Under the pieces are notes generated by a model. The model made no database searches. It was given only the letters and a program-made list of their open reading frames with translations, and was not told the origin of the DNA. Shown piece by piece: positions 52,008 through 62,906 of a stretch of DNA of 64,000 nt. The position numbers and the translations under genes are program-made. The DNA is from Choristoneura fumiferana (lineage: Eukaryota; Arthropoda; Insecta; Lepidoptera; Tortricidae): contig NC_133479.1 of the NCBI RefSeq assembly GCF_025370935.1, forward strand, positions 19,004,879 to 19,068,878, read 5' to 3'. How positions within the stretch are numbered: the first letter of the stretch is position 1; each line of letters opens with the position of its first letter.

Positions 52008-52338
52008 AGAGCTCTCTATCTTCTTCTTCTTCTCAGCCTATATACGTCCCACTGCTGGGCACAGGCCTCCTTTCAAATTGAGAGGGCTTGGGCCGAGGTT
52101 CCCACGCGGGCCCGCTGCGGATAAGGAACTTCACAAGCACCATTGAATTACTTCGCAGGTTTGTGTAGGTTTCCTCACGATGTTTTCCTTAATCTTAAAG
52201 CTCGTGGAAATTTCAAATGTTATTTCGCACATGAATTTCTACAAATCAGAAGTGTGAGCCCGAATTTGAACCCACGATCCTGTGCTTGAGAGGCCATAGG
52301 TCAAACCACTAGGCCTCCACGGCGTCAGAGCTCCCTAT
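52008..52338 (-). mobile_element. SINE-A, full length with 12-bp target duplication
   Basis: agagctctctat (52008-52019) and agagctccctat (52327-52338), one mismatch. Insert has a (ttc)n tail, then tcagcctatatacgtcccac, the body, and the head caaaccactaggcctccacg. Confidence 0.9.
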
Positions 52339-53717
52339 GTATTAACCTAATTCAGAGCGTGACATCTACGCAATGTCTCGTAGTTTTCGCGTAATTAATA
52401 CGTCATCTACATAAACAGTAAGCATATCACATATTTTTTATGCGCAGACGACGCATAGATGACAAGCATGCGCGCGTAACTTTACGATCGATGATGCAAC
52501 GTGCATCGTCTGCGTGTATTAAAATGTTTTATTTAGGCTTCATAATCCATCTCTTACATTTTTCTAGTTAAATATACCATATTAGGTACTTATTCATATA
52601 AAAAGTTCAAATAAGTTTAAAGCACTAGTTGGTTTTACGAAGTTGTTAATAAAATAATTAACTCCAACAAGATTACGTTGAGTAACGTCAGTGAACGTAA
52701 AACAATGCATTTATTTCCACGACCTTCGCCTGCCATTATAAAGTTCATTTAATACATCTGATACTATGTGTGCTCATTTATTTCACATTCCAATTTATGA
52801 ATGAATTCCCACTAAGCTTAATAAAACATAATTTTACAACCGTGCGCCAGAAGTTAAAATTAATCATTAAGTTATGAACAAAAGCGATCCCACAACGTAT
52901 CCTTGAGGCATGCCTATTTCCCAATTCAATATACGTTTGACAATAATCAATAAAGTGCATAAAAGAGGCCGTAATCGATTGTCTTGTCCAGACACACGAG
53001 GGCCGAGCCATTGTCAGGTTTTTTCCTACATTTTCACAGTGAAGGGACTGTGTGAACGGTACAAGGTCAACATTGTCAAACGCTTATGATAGATTCGTGC
53101 CGCAGGAAACTTGCCATCTTGCTAAAGGTTTCACAAGCGTTACACTACAGGTTAAAGTTAAATTTTCAACGAAGCATTCTTCATAATTTATTTTCCTTCA
53201 GTTGTAGCAAAGTATCACGTAATGTATCAATTGTTTTATTGTTTTAAAGTTTCTTTCACTTTTTACACAATTAAAGATATTTGGATTAACTTTAAAAAAA
53301 AAGACTAAGTTAAACACGAAGTCGCAGCTCATTATTTTATTGAAAACCAACTTAAATTATGTTAAAAACAGTAACTTTATACCAGAAAATTATGAAAATT
53401 TAGTATCTACTATACCTAATTCAAATAGACTAGGTACATAGTTAAACTTTTTCGTCCTACAATGCAATAAATACTAATATCGAAATTTAAATAGAAACGA
53501 TAAACATCTTAAAGGTGCCTAGTGGGCGCAACATAGTTGATTTCGATGCGATTAATGGAACAAGATATAAATAACCAATTAGGCGTCATGTAGGTAACAT
53601 GAGACGAGGTTAGAATGCTGACCGGATACGGTACAGAAAATCGAAAATGCGTACTAGTGATGACAAAAGTACAGTTGGTTCGATAATCCACTCCAAAGCA
53701 ATAACGATATAAATCCT
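52339..53717. other. unassigned sequence
   Basis: A small inverted pair (cgcagacgacgc at 52443, gcatcgtctgcg at 52502) frames a CpG-containing patch. The rest is AT-rich; short minus frames at 52778 and 53509 are not convincing. Confidence 0.3.
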
Positions 53718-53850
53718 ATTGAAGAAAGAAAGAAAGAAAATAATTTATTTATAACAGCAATGACACATAATTAGTAAAAATAACAATAAGAAATGTTGCC
53801 GCTATAAAAAGGTCCCGGCTCAGCATATCGCTGGTTGAAAACCAGCACTG
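53718..53850 (-). mobile_element. LINE 3' tail ending in (TTTC)n on the minus strand
   Basis: (gaaa)n, aataatttatttataacagc, gccgctataaaaaggtcccg and gctcagcatatcgctggttg. Counterpart of 45425-45550. Confidence 0.6.
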
Positions 53851-53861
53851 GTCTTCCGCCG

Positions 53862-53985
53862 ATCCTACTAATAAATATTATGAATGCGAAAGCGCTTGCG
53901 TATTACGTAGTGTTTTTCCTACTCTTTCACGCTAGAACGACTAGACGTTTATAATAACACAAGGGCTACTTTTCATCCCGATATT
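53862..53985 (-). repeat. actagc-family repeat fragment
   Basis: Reversed end words: cctactaataaatattatga, atgcgaaagcgcttgcgta, gggctacttttcatcccg. The same end occurs at 19125 and 63062 in blocks A and C. Confidence 0.5.
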
Positions 53986-54138
53986 ACCACACAGGACCAA
54001 GTTAGTCTCGAAGAACTGTTTGGTTCAGACACATCAAATTTGTCACAGATTTTTTTATGTAACGTCAATAAAGAGCCCAATGTAATTTATAGAAATTCCC
54101 TCAAAAATTCCAGGAAATTACAGAATCCCCATTTATTT

Positions 54139-54190
54139 ATTTATTTTTACATAAAACTGACCGTGATTGACCTGATATTTAAATATCAAA
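54139..54190 (-). mobile_element. short LINE-like 3' tail
   Basis: ttatttatttttacataaaa, ctgaccgtgattgacctgat. Reverse relative of 38600-38658. Confidence 0.4.
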
Positions 54191-55574
54191 TCTAATGGTT
54201 AACGCGAGTGCCAGGTAAGGGCTAGTCATAAATAATTCGAAGTAATCAGACACGTTTAAAGTTGAGTGTACGCGCCAGTGTAAATACCTATCGCGCCGGC
54301 GCAGAAGATATTTGCCGTCAACTCGTGCTCATCTCATCCCGATTACTTTGTCAATTAAAAGTAGTGCTGTCCTACGATACGACACGATATTTGAAAATAA
54401 CTGTTTTTAAAGATATACTCTTATCTCTGACAACTTTTAAATGTATATTTCTTTGGATTTTATGGGTGAAATTATTTTTTCTTTTCTCATGCAGATCTTC
54501 GTGTAAGGCTTGGAAAGAAAAAGTTTGTAAAATGATGTTCTTATTTTTTAATCAAGTTACGAGGTCCGGAAATTTGTAACGAAATCATCATTTAGAGCAA
54601 CGGTACCTTAGAATTTATTTTTAGCTTTAGCTAAGTATTTCGGCTGTGTGTTGATTGGAAAATAATTTATTTCTGAACTCAAGTGTTTTAAATGCAGTTA
54701 AAGAAAAATAGATCCTCAATTAATTTAGAGCCGATCCAATTAGCACATAACCTTTTCTTTTCCTCATCAACCGCAAAATTATCACTAATGGATAAAAACT
54801 TCTTTATTCTATTTACATTTTTATAGATACCAGAGCATGCAATTTACGGATCTATCGAATTATATTTGTCGTGTTTCATCAGATAAGTTTGCATTTATCT
54901 TGTTTTCTAAATTAGCTTTAGTAAAATTCAGTAAGCTAGTTGAGATAGCATGATAAATACAAACATTTCCGACAAAATACGATGGCAAAACATTACAATA
55001 TACTACATCTGTACCTGCAATGTATAGTCACGAACCTGGATTGGTGAGCCACTTGCCACCGTTTGAAATTTGGCTGGTCTATTCTGGTTTATTAATGACA
55101 CTACTTACTTTGAGTTTGTATAACACTGCTAAATTATAAACAGTGACGAGTGGCTCAACAATCTCTGTTTGCGAATTTTGCGATGGCACACTTCTACCCC
55201 TATTCTCTCCATTGTGACGCTACATCCCTTTGTAGCTCTTGGCTTCTCAATGATTTTTCTCCATTTTGATCAGGAGTGGTAGTCCATTGTGGTCCCTGAC
55301 CTTTCTCCGACGATTTTCCTATACGCTTTAGATATTCCTCTACATAGTCCTTCCACTTCTTCCTGGGTTATCGCAATCGTTTACCCTTTAATCCTTCACT
55401 TTGTTCCGACAAAACTTAGAGTAAACTACAACCATCTTCCTTTGTACTCCGCTACCTTCTACGCTACGCTAAACCAGTTCATTGATAATGCACTTACACA
55501 AAATATGAATGATCCAAATGATTTCAGCCATGGCCATTCGACTCCTAATTCAACTGGCGATCATACGCTCTAAG
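54191..55574. other. unassigned sequence
   Basis: A 105-codon frame (54262-54579) has no ATG at its start. A 94-codon frame (55289-55573) precedes a LINE fragment and may be chance. A weak inverted pair (ggtgagccact / agtggctcaac, 55042-55162) could be a MITE. Confidence 0.3.
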
Positions 55575-55745
55575 ATGGCTTACATAGACTATTGCTGCAA
55601 ACATACGACATAGCATCATTTCGTACGGCCTTATTTTATGGGGGTCTGCTGCAGACATTAAATCATTTTTTATTTTACAAAAGAGAGCAATTAGAGAAAA
55701 TTATAATTTGAAGACGCTTGAATCTTTAAGATCTTTTTTTAAGGA
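55575..55745 (+). pseudogene. CR1/Jockey-type LINE reverse-transcriptase fragment
   Basis: From 55600 one frame reads HSIISYGLILWGSAADIKSF then FILQKRAIRENYNLKTLESL and RSFFKE. The order S-Y-G-x-x-x-WG ... D ... F-x-LQK-R-AIR ... ESLR-x-x-FK is the thumb and connection region of CR1/Jockey-like reverse transcriptases. Upstream and downstream parts are lost; an L1 tail follows at 55757. Confidence 0.75.
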
Positions 55746-55756
55746 AACAGTTATCC

Positions 55757-55865
55757 TAAACCAACGCATCTGCTATACCTCTGGTGTTGCAGATGTTTAT
55801 GCGCGGTGGTGATCTCTTGCCACTATTACTCACTTGCTCGTTTGCCATCCAGTCAAATAAAAAAA
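55757..55865 (+). mobile_element. L1 LINE 3' tail
   Basis: cgcatctgctatacctctgg, tgttgcagatgtttatgcgc, ggtggtgatctcttgccact, ctcgtttgccatccagtcaa and ataaaaaaat. A short deletion removes the ggagac part. Confidence 0.8.
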
Positions 55866-57619
55866 TACGCCTCTGTACAATCCTGCGCCAAGCTGCTGTG
55901 CTGCCAAATCTTTCCATTGAGGGTTCTATGCGACATCTTTTCATATGTCGCGTACATGTCTTTGTACCGGAGGTGCTGTCCACCACGTTTTATGCAACGA
56001 AGAAACGCATAAATCAATCAACTATTTAAACAATAACTAATCAAATAAAACAACTAATCAAAAGCATTAAGGTGGAACGATTTCCATACTAATGTATTAA
56101 CACAATCATGTGCGCTTGAAAGAATAATTTGAAATTAAAATCACATCTGCTGACTTTTATTTTGTTCTTTATTTGAGGCATTTTTTATTTACCTAAAGAA
56201 AGCTTTTGATTAATAGCTTAATCTAGACGATTATTTTAGTTATTTTTTGTCAATATGTGAGTGGACGGCGACAGTATCGTACGCCAACGGCTCGGTTAGT
56301 AGTGTGTGTTTCAGCTACGTTGTCAACTCGCTGACAATTCGATGCTAAGCGACGTTGCCAGATTTCGTTTGATTTGTCTGATCAAAATCACATAATTACC
56401 ATTTTGAAGCTCGTTTAACTTTTTTTAAAATATTTTTGCTGGCCATAGGTACAAAGTCCGTCAGTCAAAAGACTGAAGTGCAACGAACAAATGTATTGCC
56501 AATTCTTTGGGTTTCCGACAGAAATTAGGAAGAAAATCACATAACATTAACGTAGTAACAAATAAGTACGGAAAATTGCATTAACGGATTATAAATTAGT
56601 AGTGATAAAATCAGATAAAGGCTGCATGGCTTGTGGCTTTTTCCATAAAATAAAAAAAAAAACATCAAGTCAAATGTCAAATTCGTCAAGTCATAATTTT
56701 TTGATAGTTTGTTGTCATAGGTTGTCATGACATTGTAAACTAATGGAGTAATTTTTCCTAAATTAAATTATCGTAATTTGTCCTCGAAACTGGCGGGATT
56801 ATCATTATCTATAATCTATAATGTGAATGCAGTTATATTTTCAAGTATTGAACTGAATTATAATTCACATTGGAAACTATGAAGCCACGAACTTTGCGAA
56901 AAAAATACATAAAGCATCAATACTCTGGTCTCGAAAAAGACGCAATATAAGGAAATTAAAAAGTAAGTACAGTAGAGGCTGAGTACAACATACAACTTCC
57001 ACCACCCCCGTGGGTACCGTAGGAATCGGCTGAGGGATAATATCAGAAGATGGGCAGCAGCGTTTTCCAAGCAACCCCACATCATATACTTACTACGCTC
57101 GCCAACCCGCTTATCAAACGTGGCGAGTATTTGCAACACGGGAAAATATGGGGGAGGCCTAAAGTCTCAATTTCCATGACCGTAGGTGTTTAGGACAGAT
57201 TTTTTTACTGTTTTTTTTTCCAAGTCCCCAGCCCTTGGTAGCGGACTAACTTTTGAGCCTCATATCTCGGTAATTTTGGAGTTCAGAGAAAAGTTCATTT
57301 GACAAAATATGCTTCTTCAAAATATGTTTTATTTTCATAATAAAATATTTAATTACAGAGTGAAAAACACTGTCATAACATACATTGTCGGCTGGTAAGC
57401 TGTGTACGAGACTGGCACAAGACTGGAAAAGTGGCGTGATAATGCAAGAGGCACTCAGCAGTAGTTGTACATATGTGGGCTAGTTTAATTGACTGATGTA
57501 AATAAATAAATAAAAACTGACTTAGTGATGGACTTCTTTATTTGTTGTTCAATAGAGCCTTCGATTACTACCCAACCAATTAAATTTGAAATAAAAATAA
57601 ACAAGTCTAATTTCATATT
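55866..57619. other. unassigned sequence
   Basis: No gene recognised. A possible repeat scrap (gagcctcatatctcggtaat) lies at 57256. Confidence 0.3.
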
Positions 57620-57790
57620 TTCACGTTTTTTTCGTTGAAGGAAAATATCGTGAATAAACGTACACACACCTGCTATATAATTAATGGTGTGTGCTATATT
57701 TCAATTCACACTGGGCCAGCTTTGAAACTAACGCCCAAGCCTTCATTGTGAGAGGAGGCCTGTGTATGTAGGTATGTATAGGGATAATGA
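57620..57790 (+). mobile_element. SINE-A copy, 5' truncated and old
   Basis: cgttgaaggaaaatatcgtg, attaatggtgtgtgctatat, cactgggccagctttgaaac, gagaggaggcctgtgtatgt. Confidence 0.75.
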
Positions 57791-57862
57791 TTATGACTAA
57801 TTTTCTCATAGTATGTAAAGTGTATTGTAAATAAAAAATAAATAAACAATCGTTGAGTTACG

Positions 57863-58015
57863 GTCAAGGAAACTGAGTCACGTACCAGGATGGAACCTAT
57901 GTGCTGCTAATGTCATGTTGACATCCCATACACTTGCCAAAGAAATCACAGCGCAATTGAATATGAAAAGGTTCCACTTGGGTTCCACTCTGGTGCGTGA
58001 TTCGGTTTCCTTGAC
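57863..58015. mobile_element. MITE with about 35-bp inverted ends
   Basis: gtcaaggaaactgagtcacg taccaggatggaacc left; ggttccactctggtgcgtga ttcggtttccttgac right. Interior 83 bp. Confidence 0.8.
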
Positions 58016-58018
58016 TTT

Positions 58019-58080
58019 GTAAAGGCGAACTTATCCCTCGAAGGGATCTCTACCAAGCAACCCTTGAGTGGATGTGAGGA
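58019..58080 (-). mobile_element. L2 LINE tail fragment
   Basis: gtaaaggcgaacttatccct, cgaagggatctctaccaagc, aacccttgagtgg. Only the inner part of the L2 tail, abutting the MITE. Confidence 0.65.
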
Positions 58081-58255
58081 ATTATAAGTCTCATAGTACT
58101 TACTGTAGTTGTGCTGTGCATATTCAGATTTACCTAAAATTGAAAAAAAAAATGTTTGTGCCTAAATTAGGTCTTATAAATTTTTAGCTACACATTTCAA
58201 AAAATATTAACATCATTAACTGAGAACAATAAAAAAAAACATTAAAAAAGTTAAA

Positions 58256-58335
58256 TCTTACAACGGGTTTGAACCCGAACTTCCTAAGCTGAGGGTAGGG
58301 TAAACTCTAGCCTTATGCAACTAGGCCAATCTGCT
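58256..58335 (-). mobile_element. tRNA-like SINE head (SINE-D)
   Basis: Minus-strand A-box-like ttggcctagttgcataaggc and B-box-like gttcgggttcaaacccg, spaced as in a tRNA. Not a functional tRNA by eye: no acceptor stem is evident. The only copy in the window. Confidence 0.5.
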
Positions 58336-59099
58336 CTTTGATCATGAGAGCGAAATTAACAAAGACTTCTGTTTACAACAAATTACAAGCATGTGTGCGA
58401 AAATATCGCAGTCGAAACTGCAGCGATCAAGTGAAAGTATTTTCTAAATTAAAATACATCTGAAACTTGGTACGATATATCACAAATTTCACGCTATTGG
58501 CGGTATGTACATTATTTTATAAAATATCCACGATTTCATTCCTAAAAAAAATAAAAAATGTGGAATTTGCACTCTAACGTCATCTACTGGCACTGTAGTG
58601 CCTAGCTGACCGTCACAAACGACCTTAAGTGCCAAATCAAAAAAAGATCCGAAATTCAAAATGACTGTTATTTTAACTAGTTATCAAACTACAAAAAAAC
58701 GCAATTGTAAATGCTATTAACTTAAGGCGTGAAGGCGTGAATATGGTTTAAACAATTATTGTTTTAATTAAAAACGCCGTTTGGTGTGTGCGTCACGATC
58801 ATTATTGTTGTTGCAAAATCATCAACGCCATTATCGTCAGCGGAAACTGGTACACAATGATTTAGACTATCGCGGCCATTAATAATTTTATGATTTAAAT
58901 CATAAAATCCAAAACCCGAATTTAAATCATAGAATGTCGACTGCTAGACAGGAATACCTACCACAATTTTTATTTGGATTTTCTTTAATCAAGGTCAAAA
59001 TATTATTATCTTCTTTCAATTTAGGCTGCAACAAGCGTAACAAAATCCGGTTCAAAAAAACCTCTGTTTGATTGGTCGAAATTGGTTGTTATGAATCTT
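58336..59099. other. unassigned AT-rich sequence
   Basis: No gene or repeat recognised. Confidence 0.3.
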
Positions 59100-59277
59100 T
59101 TTGTATTTTTTTTATTTCAATTCTAAATTTTTTGTTACTTTTACGGTCATCCCGTAAAACCCATATCGAAAATGCAAACTGAAATATAGATGCATAGAAA
59201 AACCAGAAAAATAAGACCAGCGCTGGGGATCGAACCAAGGTCCTCGCGTGCTATACCGCTACACCACCGCTAGCGAC
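59100..59277 (-). mobile_element. SINE-C copy, full length
   Basis: Reversed ttcaattctaaattttttgt, acggtcatcccgtaaaaccc, accagaaaaataagaccagc, gctggggatcgaaccaaggt and ctataccgctacaccaccgc. About 16 bases between the two promoter boxes are missing. Confidence 0.9.
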
Positions 59278-59337
59278 TTTCGCTAGTGTCACTGCTTAAG
59301 TGACTTAATAAGAAAACAAACAAGCTGAGATATGTGG

Positions 59338-59497
59338 TGCATAGGAGAAATTCGTGTCTGTATCACTGTCCAGCTGTGGTGTAGCGGTATAGCACGTGGC
59401 ACGGAATGCCGAGGACCTGAGTTCGATTCCCAGCGCTGGTCTTATTTTTCTGGTTTTTCTATGCATCTATATTTCAGTTTGTATTTTCGATATGGGT
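59338..59497 (+). mobile_element. SINE-C copy, 3' truncated
   Basis: gctgtggtgtagcggtatag, gccgaggacctgagttcgat, ttatttttctggtttttcta, cagtttgtattttcgatatg. It faces the preceding copy head to head, about 60 bases apart. Confidence 0.9.
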
Positions 59498-59841
59498 TTG
59501 AAGATAGTTTGAGACCCTGAAAAGGACATAGGATCTCGTAACATTGCATATTCAGGTCCATGACAAATAAATTCGTCGCAGACTAAGTCGCGGGCAGAAG
59601 CTATGTCACAGTCATTCCCATCCCTACAAGTGCAGTGTTACATAAATGTCGGAACATTATGACTAGGTCGGTATCTAAACAACATTACAAATCGGGCTGT
59701 TTGCCGAGATCTCGAGATAACACTAAATATAATCTAGTTAGCATTCGAGATGAGGTTTCTAGGGTGAACCTTGGGGCATAGTGCACGAGTTGCTATAAAG
59801 CTATCTTTAACCACAAACCAGAGGGCCTACTCCGAAATTCG
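59498..59841. other. unassigned sequence
   Basis: No gene or repeat recognised. Confidence 0.3.
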
Positions 59842-60005
59842 AAAATATATTTGTATGAATAATACGAATGTTTGTTTTCGGGTCTTGGATGTTTAATATG
59901 TATTTATCTACATAAGTATGTTTATCCGTTGCCTAGTATCCATAGTACAAGCTATGCTTAGCTTGGTACTAGGTAATTGGTGTCCCAAGATATTTATTTA
60001 TTTAT
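59842..60005 (+). mobile_element. SINE-B copy, 5' truncated
   Basis: tttgtatgaataatacgaat, gtttgttttcgggtcttgga, tatccgttgcctagtatcca and a (attt)n tail. Confidence 0.85.
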
Positions 60006-60150
60006 CAATAGCGCTAGCTATTCGCGCTACGTAGTAGTTCATCTACTTGATCACTAGATGGCAGAACACGCGTATGCCAGTAATTTACAACCCAACTTGG
60101 TAAAGTTAAAACACACGATATAATTTCAAACTTAGCCGAAGCAACTGGTG

Positions 60151-60224
60151 GTATGTGGGGAGGCCTGTGTCCAACAGTGGATGTCCTACGGCTGAGATGA
60201 TGATGATGATGATAATGATGATGA
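60151..60224 (+). mobile_element. RTE-type LINE (R2) extreme 3' end
   Basis: gtggggaggcctgtgtccaa, cagtggatgtcctacggctg and (atg)n. Encodes only the last few codons and the stop. Confidence 0.8.
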
Positions 60225-60292
60225 ATTTCAAGACTTCAATATCTCAAAAACGGGTGAGCCGATTTTAATGAACGATAGTTAAAAAATATTAT

Positions 60293-60534
60293 CATCATCC
60301 CAGCCTATATACATCCCATTGCTGGGCACAGGCCTCCTCTCAGAACAAGAGGGCTTGGGCCATAGTTCCCACGCGGGCCCAGTGCGGATTGGGAACTTCA
60401 TACGCACCATTGAATTGCTTCACAGGTTTGTGCACGTTTCCTCACGATGTTTTCCTTCACCGCATAGCTCGTGGTAAATTTCAAATGTAATTCCGCACAT
60501 GAATTTCGAAAAACTCAGAGGTGCGAGCCGGGGT
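60293..60534 (-). mobile_element. SINE-A copy, head replaced
   Basis: Reversed tail and body from cccagcctatatacatccca to gaggtgcgagccggggt. Instead of the reversed head, a plus-oriented piece acagagggtcgtgggttcaa follows, so the head is joined in the wrong orientation. Confidence 0.85.
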
Positions 60535-60666
60535 CAACAGAGGGTCGTGGGTTCAAAAATATTATATTGCAAGGAAATTCCCTTTTACGTAAAAGATACC
60601 CAATCGAAATCAGTCCGTCCACCATAGAGCCACAATGTCACAGACAGACAGACAAACACAGACAGG

Positions 60667-60729
60667 TCATCATCATCATCAACTCAGCTGTAGGACGTTC
60701 ACTGTTGGACATACTTAGGCTTCCCCTAG
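60667..60729 (-). mobile_element. RTE-type LINE (R2) extreme 3' end
   Basis: (catcat)n, actcagctgtaggacgttca, ctgttggacatacttaggct. About 450 bases from an opposite-strand copy at 60151. Confidence 0.75.
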
Positions 60730-61200
60730 AGATGGTTAAATCCGGATCTGAAGATTCAAAAGAGTCAGATCCTTAAGCGGATCCGAATCCCTTATTGACT
60801 CCTTTCAAATCTTATCGACTCCGAGGAGTTACTAACTCCGACCAACCTATTGGATCAGGCGACCCGCGATCGGCGATTCAGCACTGACTTCACTTTCGTT
60901 CAATCGCGTCGGATCGGATCGGATATGTGCCGTCCCGCTCAGGCTAATTACATTTATTACGAGAAGAAGAGGAATAGCATCCCCGGATCCGGTTCGCCAG
61001 TAGTAAATATATCCGAAGAGACTCACAGATTCAAGAGTCAACAGCGCGAATCGGTACTTCAGAACCTCGGTTCCGTAGATAAAGGAGTCTGAGTAGATAA
61101 GCGCATTCGGTACCGATCCCGGAGCTGGATTTAGTGAATCAGATCCCATGTCGGAGTCGAGATTACCCATGTCTACTTCCCCCATAAACAAGCACAGACA
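60730..61200. other. ggatcc/gactcc-rich segment, no gene assigned
   Basis: Unusually dense in ggatc, gatcc, gactc and gagtc words, many of them inverted relative to each other, and less AT-rich than its flanks. It starts right after ctagagatggttaaatccgg, an end-like sequence. The 114-codon minus frame (60847-61191) and the 80-codon plus frame match nothing. A hAT-like non-autonomous element is a guess. Confidence 0.35.
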
Positions 61201-61220
61201 GGTATTCGCATTAAACTTAC

Positions 61221-61749
61221 CTGTAACATCTTCTTTTTGCGTCGGCGGTTAAAAACAATATCGCGTCCACTACACGACAAGCCTGCTCTTCGGTGTCAGC
61301 TGTCACCGCCACGCACAGAAACAGAACTGCGCCGTTATTACAAAACGTATGAGAATACTTTTGTCATAGTGTTATGCATACATATGTTACATTGAAACTT
61401 ACTAAGACTTAACGTACTCTTAAAGCACAAGCTGCAACAAACCATTTCAATTCCTATGGCATTCTCTAAAGGTTTGTTTTCTAACAAGCCATTTTTGTCG
61501 CGTAGGTTATTTTGATATTCGCGCATCGATCTGCATTGAGACCAGGACAGTAATGTTTTTGTTATTGTTTTTGAATTAATGTAACAATTATTACGCAGGT
61601 TTGCCCAACATTCCTTGGTTTGAAAGGCGGTTTCTTCAGAAATAGAAATAACAAGCTTGAAAGAGATAAGTATTTTTTGTTTCTTAAACTTTTTAAAACG
61701 TTACATCATCATCAAACAGTAAAAAAATTCTTAAGCTTTTGTGAGACAT
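61221..61749 (-). pseudogene. exons 1-2 of the duplicated gene, copy C
   Basis: Exon 1 61403-61749, intron 61300-61402 (103 bases, as in A), exon 2 61221-61299 with the GTAAGT donor intact. Exon 1 has two 2-base insertions (gtaacg for gtcg; tttaagaaac for tttgaaac) that stop the frame after MSHKSLRIFLLFDDDVTF; the frame is regained from MREYQNN. Against A it has E4K, A-S to A-N, G to W and S to R changes in exon 1 and no silent change that I noted. The sequence shows what the gap in A hides at the exon 2 donor. Pseudogene, or a consensus with indel errors. Confidence 0.6.
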
Positions 61750-61866
61750 ATTTGAATAAAATTACAAAAGTAGGAGAGTGCAAGGGGCGCCACTGTGAAA
61801 AAGATCTTCCGAAATGATCGAAAGTAGTCGGACCATATTTATGTGTGTGTAGATCTAACTACATGG

Positions 61867-62003
61867 CGTCGGTGAGATTGCCAATTCCGTTATGTGCATT
61901 TTTTGATATATGGATTTTGGAATTTAATTTGAAAGCCATATGTGCCAAAATCAATTAGCTATGTGAAGAAATACATATAACGGAATTGGCAATCTCACCG
62001 ACG
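61867..62003. mobile_element. palindromic MITE, copy in block C
   Basis: Same element as 17965-18100. Here the left end reads attccgttatgtg, one base closer to perfect pairing with the right end. Confidence 0.8.
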
Positions 62004-62214
62004 ATAGGTACCAAATTTCCATCCAATTTCGTCCTGCCCTATTGTCGTAAACTTACACTCACAATTTTTCACATTTATATTAGAAGTATATATCGATGCA
62101 GTCTAAACATAAACCTCGTTACAGTGCGAATAAATCTTTAAAAAAAAAATTGACACTAATATTCACCTGTACCACACCATACCCTCATAATTCTATCTTC
62201 CGTACAATACCTCA

Positions 62215-62906
62215 ATGTCAATAGGGACGCCAACCAGTAGTTCACAACGGGACAGGAAATATACTGCGACCACCCGCCCGAGACTTTGCGGACAAATCCT
62301 GTATTTACGACAAACGTGAGTTATTTCTGAATGCACATAATGCACTTTAAACTCACTTTATGATTTAATCTGCTTTTCATATCCTGGGAGTGAGTTTATG
62401 TAAAAGGTGAAGTAAATTAAAGGCTATTATAATATTTATTAGATCTTTGCGTTTAGCAAAATATTTCATATGACTATTTATACAAAAACCGGCCAAGAGT
62501 GTGTCGGACACGGCCAAAATAGAGTTCCGTAGCCATTAAGAAAAAAATAAGTAATATTTTTGTAAGGATTTCGTATTTTGTACGGATAATTCCAAGTTTA
62601 GGTACATTTTATACCTTAGGCTGCTATTTAATAGTATATCATACCTACTTCAGTTGGCCCGCAATCTAAGGGGGATGTGAATGTTTTTTTTAACACCTGG
62701 CTAATACTCAAAATACTTCAAATAAACCCTCAATTAATAACCTCAGCCCAAACATTGTTTAACAGATACTCCGATTACGCGTAACGATTAGCATCGCAGC
62801 TCACACAATAAAGTACAGTCGGCCATTGTTGCGCGTGCGATCTAGAACGCGCCTTGACCGACACAATGCTTGCCGCCTTGGAGTGACTGTACTCGGATAT
62901 CCGTGA
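62215..62906 (+). CDS. speculative two-exon gene, copy C
   Basis: Counterpart of 18312-18982: exon 1 62215-62315, GTGAGT donor, exon 2 62819-62906. Both exons are identical to block A, while flanking intron sequence differs by several indels. The same doubts about the acceptor apply. Confidence 0.25.

Noticed and set aside
54262..54579. 105-codon plus frame with a hydrophobic middle
   Set aside because: No ATG at its start (TTG), AT-driven hydrophobic residues, no domain and no splice context.
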